Shown in pieces: positions 5,574 through 11,259 of a stretch of DNA of 11,259 nucleotides. The position numbers and the translations under genes are program-made. The stretch is from Muribaculaceae bacterium (lineage in GTDB: Bacteria; Bacteroidota; Bacteroidia; Bacteroidales; Muribaculaceae). The number at the start of each line of letters is the position of its first letter. Position 1 is the stretch's first letter. The notes beneath the pieces were generated by a model, which was given only the letters and a program-made list of their open reading frames with translations, searched no databases and was not told the origin of the DNA. The stretch spans positions 1-11,259 of the forward strand of contig JAIDBM010000088.1 of the NCBI GenBank assembly GCA_029056365.1. The letters are read 5' to 3'.

Positions 5574-6311
5574 ATGCTGGACTTCCTATTCAAGAAAAAA
5601 CAGCCCGTATCGCTCTGGTTTGATACAGACATACACTGCCATATCATTCCGGGAATAGATGATGGCGCGCGTAACGCCGCAATGTCGGCCGATCTTATAG
5701 AACGTATGCAAAGCTGGGGCATACGGCGCATAATCGCCAGCCCGCATGTAACCCAGGAAACGTTTGAAAACACCCCCCAGACCATAGCCCCTGCTCTTGA
5801 CGCACTTAGAATTGAGCTGACAAACAGAGGCAATGACATAAAGGTGACAAACTCTGCAGAATATCGTATCGATGAATTTTTCGCTTCCCAGCTTGAAGCA
5901 GGAAATATCATGCCCTACCCCGGCAACTACATACTCATCGAGAACTCATTCATGCAGGAGCCATGGAATCTCGACCAGCTGATTTTTGATCTGCAGGTTC
6001 AGGGATATAAACCGATAATGGCACACCCGGAACGTTTCAGTTATTACCACGGCAAACGCGACAGATACAAAACCCTGCATGATGCCGGAGCTCTGTTTCA
6101 GATAAACATACTGAGCCTCAGCGGCTACTATGGCAAACAAGAAAAACAGGTGGCGGAATGGCTCATTGAAAACAATCTTGTCGACTTCAACGGCACCGAC
6201 CTGCACAACCATCGCCACGCCGACTCCATTGAGGCTTATCTGACAAGCAAGGATGCGGCAAAACACTCCAGACTTCTTGCCGGACGCATACTTAACAACT
6301 CGCTGTCATAA
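5574..6311 (+). CDS. CpsB/YwqE-type PHP-family protein-tyrosine phosphatase
   Basis: Predicted metal-dependent (usually manganese) phosphatase of the PHP superfamily. Characterised relatives CpsB and YwqE remove phosphate from the tyrosine cluster of BY-kinases that control capsule or exopolysaccharide export. The 245-residue product carries the full set of metal-binding motifs: DIHCH (19-23), PGIDDGA (26-32), ASPH (55-58), AEY (95-97), MAHPERF (149-155) and GTDLHNH (207-213). Length is normal for the family. There is no signal peptide, so it acts in the cytosol. No BY-kinase, Wza/Wzc-like exporter or capsule cluster is in the window, so its partner must lie elsewhere if the usual role holds. 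A glycosyltransferase sits 3.7 kb downstream but belongs to a different gene series. It has its own promoter. Confidence 0.9.
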   Translation: MLDFLFKKKQPVSLWFDTDIHCHIIPGIDDGARNAAMSADLIERMQSWGIRRIIASPHVTQETFENTPQTIAPALDALRIELTNRGNDIKVTNSAEYRIDEFFASQLEAGNIMPYPGNYILIENSFMQEPWNLDQLIFDLQVQGYKPIMAHPERFSYYHGKRDRYKTLHDAGALFQINILSLSGYYGKQEKQVAEWLIENNLVDFNGTDLHNHRHADSIEAYLTSKDAAKHSRLLAGRILNNSLS

Positions 6312-6341
6312 CGGCTGCCGATGACCGTCACCCGCAGCCGT
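6311..6341 (+). terminator. Weak hairpin after the phosphatase gene
   Basis: ACGGCTGC (6311-6318) pairs with GCAGCCGT (6334-6341) around a 15-nt loop, beginning at the last base of the stop codon. No T-run follows directly, so it may be an inefficient terminator or a 3'-end stabilising hairpin. If it does not stop transcription, the promoter at 5518-5548 could also serve the DUF4250-uvrD genes. Confidence 0.35.
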
Positions 6342-6371
6342 GCATGTAACCTCCGATAAAAAAACAATCTA

Positions 6372-6551
6372 ATGTCACAGATTCCATCCGATCCGATTAT
6401 ATTATTGAGTTTTGTCAATACCCGGCTCAGAGACCAGTACTCATCGCTTGAAGATATGTGCGAAGACCTCGGAATCGAGCAGGCCGAACTTGAAAACATA
6501 CTGCACGAAGCCGGATTCGATTATATGCCACAGCAAAACCAGTTCAGATAA
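6372..6551 (+). CDS. DUF4250 domain protein, 59 residues
   Basis: The product reads MSQIPSDPIILLSFVNTRLR and continues RDQYSSLEDMCEDLGIE (20-36), ending YMPQQNQFR. This fits DUF4250 as I remember it: a start with xPxDPxxLLSxVNTxLRD, an S-S-L-x-x-[LM]-C-x-D-L helix, and a terminal QNQF motif. The domain is a small helical fold found across gut Bacteroidota and Firmicutes, with no known function; it resembles a degenerate helix-turn-helix by eye, which is only inference. The whole 59-residue protein is the domain. Its TAA stop shares one base with the uvrD start (TAATG), so the two are likely translated from one mRNA. No clear TAnnTTTG promoter lies in the 60-bp gap upstream; the leader is A-rich. 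Confidence 0.88.
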   Translation: MSQIPSDPIILLSFVNTRLRDQYSSLEDMCEDLGIEQAELENILHEAGFDYMPQQNQFR

Positions 6552-8857
6552 TGGAAGGCTATCTGGACAAACTCAACGAGCCACAACGCAATGCGGTTAC
6601 CTGGCTTGACGGTCCGGAGCTGGTAATCGCCGGCGCCGGATCCGGAAAGACTCGCGTTCTGACATACAAAATCGTACATCTGCTTGCCCATGGCTATGAG
6701 CCATGGCGTATAATGGCCCTTACATTCACCAACAAGGCCGCACGCGAAATGCGCGAACGCATCGAAAAACTTACCGGGCCCGAAACAGCAGGAAAACTAT
6801 GGATGGGAACTTTCCATTCAATATTCGCAAAAATACTGCGAATCAACTCCGAACGCATCGGCTTCCGTAGCGATTATACCATTTACGACACAGCCGACTC
6901 CAAGTCGCTTGTAAAGATGATTGTCAAAGACATGAACCTTGACGAAAAAATATACAAGGCTTCGTCTGTGATGAATTCGATTTCAATGGCCAAGAACGCC
7001 CTGATTTCGCCGGAAGCATATCTGGCCGACAAGGACCTGATGGAGGCCGACCGCCGGGCACGACGTCCGGAGACCGTCCGGATATATCATAACTACTGCA
7101 ACAGATGCCGGGTGAACAATGCAATGGATTTCGACGACCTGCTATATCACACCAATATATTGTTACGCGACAATCCTGACATACTCCGCCATTATCAGGA
7201 ATACTTTCGCTATATACTGGTTGACGAATATCAGGACACCAATTTCGCGCAGCATCTGATTGTGTCTCAACTCTGTGCCGCCACACACAATCTGTGTGTG
7301 GTGGGCGATGACGCGCAAAGCATATATTCGTTCCGAGGAGCCAATATCCGGAATATCCTGAATCTCAGAAAATCGTATCCCGATCTGAGAGTATTCAAAC
7401 TTGAACAGAACTATCGTTCGACACAGAACATCATCAACGCCGCCAACTCACTCATAGCAAAGAATTCAATGCAGATTCCCAAGGAAGTGTTCTCGAGAAA
7501 CGCTCCGGGCGACCGTGTTGAAGTGGTGAAATGCTATAGCGATCTCGATGAAGCCACATTGGTGGCAAGCCGCATATCGCAGGTGAAAATGAGCACAGCG
7601 GACAGCTATGACGAATTTGCCGTCCTCTATCGTACAAATGCCCAGAGCCGTGTGCTTGAAGAGGCCTTGCGCCGGCGCAACATCCCCTATCGGATTTACG
7701 GCGGACTTGCATTCTACCAGCGCAAAGAAATCAAAGATGCCGTGGCATACTTCCGGATGGCGGTGAATCCCGATGACGACGAGGCCTTGAAACGCATCAT
7801 CAACACACCTGCGCGTGGCATAGGTGAGACAACCCTTAAAAAACTGGCAGGTGCGGCAATGCTGCACGGTGTAAGTATCTGGCAGGTACTGACCGACCCG
7901 CTGAATTATCCGGTGGACATAAACAAAGGAACCCGGCGGAAAATCGAAGGTTTCATAGCGCTTGTGAACCGCTTCATCGAAGAAAACGAAAAGGGAGTGG
8001 ATGCGGCTCTGCTCTCCCGTATGATAATAGGCGACACCCGACTCATGGCGATGCTTGTGAGCGACACCACTCCCGAGAGCATATCGAAGCGCGAGAACAT
8101 ACAGGAACTGCTCAATGCCGCCACAGAGTTTGTAAACGACCGAACAGAACAAGAAGGAGCCGAAGCGGACATAAGCATGCAACGTTTCCTCACCGAGGTG
8201 TCTCTTGCCACTGACCAGGATATGAAAGACGTAGCCGACGGAAATCCTCAGCGTATAACTCTCATGACAATACATGCCGCCAAGGGTCTTGAGTTCAGCA
8301 ACGTATTCATTGTCGGTGTCGAGGAAGAACTGCTTCCATCCGCCATGAGTTTAGGCAGCGCCGCCGAAATAGAGGAAGAACGCCGTCTGCTTTATGTGGC
8401 AATGACACGTGCCAAGGACTTCTGTATGATGAGCTTTGCCGCCTCGCGTTTTATCAACGGACAACAACGGTTAGGCAACCCGTCGCGTTTTCTTACAGAC
8501 ATCGACTCAAGACTGCTGAATTTTGTCAGCGGCACGAATATAATCAAACCCGGAAATCCCGACAGGTTCCGGGAGTCATACCACAGCAGCCTGTCGTATC
8601 CTGATGTCAGACCGGTATCATCCGGATTGCGCGATATATCCGGCAAAGTCCAGACACCGGCCAGCCAGACGGCAGGCGGCGTGCACACATCCGGGGAATT
8701 ACGCGAGGGCATGCGTGTGGCTCATTTCAAATTCGGAGAAGGAGTAATATGTAAAATCGACACTTCACAACCCGATCACAGAATAACGGTTGAATTCGAC
8801 AACGCAGGTCAGCGTGTGCTTCTGCTCAAATTCGCCAGATTCGAAATTCTTCAGTAA
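6551..8857 (+). CDS. uvrD: ATP-dependent 3'-5' DNA helicase, UvrD/PcrA family
   Basis: Superfamily 1A helicase that unwinds DNA in nucleotide excision and mismatch repair and strips proteins from DNA. The 768-residue product has all core motifs: Q-motif region LNEPQRNAV (8-16), Walker A AGAGSGKT (27-34), Ia TFTNKAAREM (58-67), Walker B VDEYQDTN (224-231), III VVGDDAQSIYSFRGA (250-264), IV LEQNYRS (284-290), V TIHAAKGLEF (573-582) and VI RRLLYVAMTRAK (611-622). The last 50 residues (LREGMRVAHFKFGEG to LLLKFARFEIL) form the Tudor-like domain by which PcrA/UvrD contacts RNA polymerase, so the protein is full length. A later part of the linker (about 660-715) is poorly conserved. The start at 6551 shares a base with the DUF4250 stop. 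nspC follows after 15 nt, so an operon is likely. UvrD versus PcrA is a naming choice only. Confidence 0.97.
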   Translation: MEGYLDKLNEPQRNAVTWLDGPELVIAGAGSGKTRVLTYKIVHLLAHGYEPWRIMALTFTNKAAREMRERIEKLTGPETAGKLWMGTFHSIFAKILRINSERIGFRSDYTIYDTADSKSLVKMIVKDMNLDEKIYKASSVMNSISMAKNALISPEAYLADKDLMEADRRARRPETVRIYHNYCNRCRVNNAMDFDDLLYHTNILLRDNPDILRHYQEYFRYILVDEYQDTNFAQHLIVSQLCAATHNLCVVGDDAQSIYSFRGANIRNILNLRKSYPDLRVFKLEQNYRSTQNIINAANSLIAKNSMQIPKEVFSRNAPGDRVEVVKCYSDLDEATLVASRISQVKMSTADSYDEFAVLYRTNAQSRVLEEALRRRNIPYRIYGGLAFYQRKEIKDAVAYFRMAVNPDDDEALKRIINTPARGIGETTLKKLAGAAMLHGVSIWQVLTDPLNYPVDINKGTRRKIEGFIALVNRFIEENEKGVDAALLSRMIIGDTRLMAMLVSDTTPESISKRENIQELLNAATEFVNDRTEQEGAEADISMQRFLTEVSLATDQDMKDVADGNPQRITLMTIHAAKGLEFSNVFIVGVEEELLPSAMSLGSAAEIEEERRLLYVAMTRAKDFCMMSFAASRFINGQQRLGNPSRFLTDIDSRLLNFVSGTNIIKPGNPDRFRESYHSSLSYPDVRPVSSGLRDISGKVQTPASQTAGGVHTSGELREGMRVAHFKFGEGVICKIDTSQPDHRITVEFDNAGQRVLLLKFARFEILQ

Positions 8858-8872
8858 CTGTAACCTGTTATC

Positions 8873-10027
8873 ATGACTATAAACGATATACCTACCCCGT
8901 TCTATGTGGTTTACGAGAACCGCCTGCGCCGCAATCTGGAGCTGATCCGCGATGTAAGCGAACGCAGCGGTGCAAAAATCATAATGGCCTTCAAAGCCAA
9001 TGCGTTGTGGCGAAGCTTTCATATCATCAAAGAATATTGCACCGATTCAACCGCAAGCTCGCTTAACGAATTACGTCTTGGCCGGGAATTTCTCGGCGGA
9101 GAGGTTCACAGCTATTGTCCGGCATACACCGAGGCCAGCATCGGAGAATTCCTCGCCGGAAGCAGCCATATCACATTCAACTCACTGGGTCAGTTCAACC
9201 GGTTCATCGACACTGTCAGAAAATACAACTCCGAATCCGGCAGGCACGTATCACCCGGACTGAGAGTCAATCCCCGCTGTTCGGTTATAGAAACCGACAT
9301 GTATAACCCTGCGTTGCCCGGCTCGCGCTTCGGGGCAGAGGCCGGCGACCTCAGGGAATTGCCGGAAGGCATAGAGGGACTGCACTTCCATGCCCTGTGC
9401 GAGTCGTCGAGCTACGACCTTGAAAAGGTGCTCGATGCCTTCGAAAAAAACTTCGGGCATCTCCTGCCACATATCAAATGGGTGAACATGGGCGGAGGAC
9501 ATCTGATGACCCGTAAGGGATACGACATAGAACATCTTGTAAGGCTGCTGCAGGATTTCAGACTACGGCATCCCGGCCTGCAGGTAATACTTGAACCGGG
9601 CAGCGCCTTTACCTGGCGTACCGGCGACCTTGTCACCTCTGTGGTCGACCTTGTGGAAAACGATGGCATAACGACTGCAATCATCGATGCATCGTTCGCA
9701 TGCCATATGCCCGACACGCTGGAGATGCCATACAAACCGGCGATAAGCGAAAGCGTGGAGGCTGCTGACGGACTGCCTGCATACAGGCTCGGAGGCAACT
9801 CCTGCCTCAGCGGAGATTTCATGGGCGACTGGACTTTCGCAAGTCCGCTCAAACGCGGACAGCGACTTACCCTTGAGGACATGAATCATTATACTACGGT
9901 GAAAACCACAATGTTCAACGGCATCGACCATCCGGCCATCGTACTCGCCGACAGCGACTCGCCGGACGCGGAATGCCGCTACCTGAGACAATACACCTAC
10001 GAAGACTATAAATCCCGCATGTCGTAA
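8873..10027 (+). CDS. nspC: Carboxynorspermidine/carboxyspermidine decarboxylase
   Basis: PLP enzyme of the alanine-racemase-fold decarboxylases; last step of the alternative spermidine/norspermidine pathway, removing CO2 from carboxyspermidine. The 384-residue product starts IPTPFYVVYENRLRRNL, as is usual, and shows the PLP lysine in MAFKANALW (Lys41), HFHALCE (171-177), NMGGGH (205-210), LEPGSAF (240-246), and GGNSCLSGDFMGDW (307-320) with Cys311 as the expected catalytic cysteine from the partner subunit. Family members mostly read KGFA after the lysine; here it is KANA, a mild change. Length is typical. The partner carboxyspermidine dehydrogenase is not in the window. It lies 15 nt after uvrD and 13 nt before the glycosyltransferase, so it is probably co-transcribed. 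I see no promoter in either gap. Confidence 0.95.
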   Translation: MTINDIPTPFYVVYENRLRRNLELIRDVSERSGAKIIMAFKANALWRSFHIIKEYCTDSTASSLNELRLGREFLGGEVHSYCPAYTEASIGEFLAGSSHITFNSLGQFNRFIDTVRKYNSESGRHVSPGLRVNPRCSVIETDMYNPALPGSRFGAEAGDLRELPEGIEGLHFHALCESSSYDLEKVLDAFEKNFGHLLPHIKWVNMGGGHLMTRKGYDIEHLVRLLQDFRLRHPGLQVILEPGSAFTWRTGDLVTSVVDLVENDGITTAIIDASFACHMPDTLEMPYKPAISESVEAADGLPAYRLGGNSCLSGDFMGDWTFASPLKRGQRLTLEDMNHYTTVKTTMFNGIDHPAIVLADSDSPDAECRYLRQYTYEDYKSRMS

Positions 10028-10040
10028 GCGAAAAAACAAG

Positions 10041-11039
10041 ATGAAATTTTCCGTTATAATTCCGGTTTATAACCGCATAGGAGAAGTGGCTGAACTCCTC
10101 GACAGCCTCAAGGCCCAGACTTCAGCCAATTTCGAGGTGATTCTTGTAGAGGACGGTTCTACCATGCCTTGCCGTCAACAAGCCGAGAATGCCGCTGCCG
10201 CCGGTATTGATGTGAAGTATTTCTTTAAAGAAAACGAAGGACGGTCGATTGCCCGCAATTACGGCATGGAGCGGGCCACAGGCGACTATTTCGTTTTCTT
10301 CGACTCCGACTGCGTTATTCCCCCGGAGTACTTTGCGACTCTGGAGAAACTGCTTTCAGAGAATCCGCTCGACTGCTTCGGAGGCCCGGATGCGGCACAT
10401 GACTCGTTTTCCGACACTCAGAAGGCAATCAACTACTCCATGACAAGCTTTCTTACCACCGGCGGAATCCGGGGAGGAAAAGTCCAGCTCGAGAAATTCA
10501 CTCCCCGCACATTCAACATGGGATTCTCAAGAAAGGTATATGAAACCGTGGGCGGTTTCCGCGAAATGTTTTCCGAAGACATCGACATGAGCAAACGTAT
10601 ACTCAGGGAGGGCTTTTCCATCGGACTTCTGCGTCAGGTGCCTGTGTGGCACAAACGAAGAGTCGATTTCAAAAAGTTTTTCAGGCAGGTATACGTCTTC
10701 GGAATGTCCAGAATCACATTGAAACTACTCTATCCCGATTCACTAAAGGCGGTGCACACATTGCCTGCGGTATTCGTTCTCGGCACATTGCTTCTGCTGG
10801 TACTCGGCATATTCATCTCCTGGTGGTGGCTACTGCCTTTAGGCATATATTTCGCAGCCATTTTCGCAGGTGCCCTTGTAAACACGCGTAATCTTAAAAT
10901 AGCATCAATGGCCGTACCGGCTGCAATAATACAGCTCGGCGGCTATGGTCTCGGATTCATCAAGGCGTTTATAAGCAAAATAATTCTGCGCCGCGGACGG
11001 AATCTGGCGGAAGAAATAGAAATACGCAAAGGAAAATGA
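10041..11039 (+). CDS. Family 2 glycosyltransferase with C-terminal membrane helices
   Basis: Inverting GT-A glycosyltransferase that moves a sugar from a nucleotide donor to an unknown acceptor, probably a lipid-linked or surface glycan. In the 332-residue product, the N-terminal domain opens FSVIIPVYNR (3-12), with VEDGS (36-40), NEGRSIARNYG (65-75), the metal-binding FFDSD (86-90; DxD-type), the acceptor-side EDID (179-182), and PVWHKRR (201-207). Residues 241-261, 262-281 and 288-311 are strongly hydrophobic and give two to three membrane segments, placing the catalytic domain on the cytosolic face. Its donor and acceptor cannot be told. The start follows nspC by 13 nt (an A-rich leader), and the stop overlaps radC by 4 bp (ATGA). 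It is the only glycan gene in this otherwise DNA-repair and metabolic series. Confidence 0.92.
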   Translation: MKFSVIIPVYNRIGEVAELLDSLKAQTSANFEVILVEDGSTMPCRQQAENAAAAGIDVKYFFKENEGRSIARNYGMERATGDYFVFFDSDCVIPPEYFATLEKLLSENPLDCFGGPDAAHDSFSDTQKAINYSMTSFLTTGGIRGGKVQLEKFTPRTFNMGFSRKVYETVGGFREMFSEDIDMSKRILREGFSIGLLRQVPVWHKRRVDFKKFFRQVYVFGMSRITLKLLYPDSLKAVHTLPAVFVLGTLLLLVLGIFISWWWLLPLGIYFAAIFAGALVNTRNLKIASMAVPAAIIQLGGYGLGFIKAFISKIILRRGRNLAEEIEIRKGK

Positions 11040-11259
11040 TTAAATCGGAAAATACACCCACCGACAATGGGGCGGCTGCGTCAAATGCCGTGCTTATACG
11101 CGACATGGCTCAAAACCAGCGTCCGCGCGAACGTGCCATGGCTCATGGCATAAAAACTCTCAGCGATTCCGAACTTATGGCGGTTATTTTCGCAACAGGC
11201 ATAAAGGGAAAATCCGTAGTCACGATGTGCGAGGAAATGCTCCAAAGCAATGGCGGACA
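11036..11259 (+). CDS. radC: RadC family protein, N-terminal part (cut by window edge)
   Basis: Only the first 74 codons are present. After a variable start (MIKSENTPTDNG...) the translation gives QRPRERAMAHGIKTLSDSEL (27-46) and then MAVIFATGIKGKSVV, which matches the RPREK...G...LSDxELLAxLLxTGxxGxxV helix-hairpin-helix region of the RadC family. The C-terminal JAB/MPN metal-binding domain would lie beyond the window. Despite its name, a DNA-repair function for RadC is doubtful; the family is widespread and often co-located with mobile or repair genes. The ATG overlaps the glycosyltransferase stop as ATGA, so it is probably translated from the same mRNA. Confidence 0.93.
   Translation, partial: MIKSENTPTDNGAAASNAVLIRDMAQNQRPRERAMAHGIKTLSDSELMAVIFATGIKGKSVVTMCEEMLQSNGG

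Noticed and set aside
7466..8275. 269-codon open frame on the minus strand inside uvrD
   Set aside because: It lies wholly antisense to the conserved helicase core, its translation is rich in His, Cys and Tyr with no recognisable motif, and there is no promoter for it. It is a by-product of codon usage in uvrD.
10041..11039. Glycosyltransferase as evidence of a capsule or O-antigen locus
   Set aside because: It is a single gene embedded in housekeeping genes, with no flippase, polymerase or sugar-nucleotide genes beside it, and its base composition looks like that of its neighbours.

Overview
The window looks like chromosomal backbone of a gut-type Bacteroidota, order Bacteroidales. A Muribaculaceae-like genome is my guess, but the sequence alone does not fix the family. 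The reasons are: promoters of the Bacteroidota form (TTTG or TTG at -33, a 19-20 nt spacer, TAnnTTTG at -7), A/T-rich leaders with no Shine-Dalgarno motif, a Bacteroidota-style S16 protein with a long charged tail, and gene content (DUF4250, NspC, Lrp, CpsB-type PHP phosphatase) usual for that order. I see no transposase, phage gene, tRNA, rRNA or CRISPR array. No gene-free stretch exceeds 300 bases.

Left part, minus strand (1-1586): the 5' 169 codons of rpsP (ribosomal protein S16, running off the left edge) with a textbook promoter; a 17-bp perfect inverted repeat; then two small head-to-tail paralogous exported proteins. One is a predicted lipoprotein with its own near-perfect promoter. 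The other is a predicted soluble periplasmic protein. Neither has a function I can name.

Centre-left, plus strand (1704-4787): an apparent four-gene operon, rmuC - pyrK - pyrD - 81-aa unknown protein. All three junctions are 4-bp ATGA overlaps, so translation is probably coupled. PyrK and PyrD together form the NAD-dependent class 1B dihydroorotate dehydrogenase (pyrimidine synthesis). RmuC is a membrane-anchored nuclease-fold protein. The rmuC promoter lies so close to its ATG that the mRNA would be nearly leaderless.

Centre (4824-6311): an Lrp/AsnC regulator with its own promoter and a 12-bp palindrome inside the promoter spacer (possible autoregulatory operator), ended by a strong hairpin terminator. 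A CpsB/YwqE-type PHP-family protein-tyrosine phosphatase gene follows with its own promoter.

Right part (6372-11259): a tightly packed plus-strand series of a 59-aa DUF4250 protein, UvrD/PcrA helicase (TAATG overlap), NspC carboxynorspermidine decarboxylase, a membrane-anchored family 2 glycosyltransferase, and the start of radC (ATGA overlap, cut by the right edge). Gaps are -4 to 15 nt, so co-transcription is likely although I found no clear promoter in front of it. The mixture of DNA repair, polyamine synthesis and glycan transfer is probably a housekeeping operon rather than one pathway.

I do not see an obviously new multi-gene system. The items most worth a second look are the unknown protein locked to pyrD, the unexplained inverted repeat, the putative Lrp operator, and the near-leaderless rmuC.
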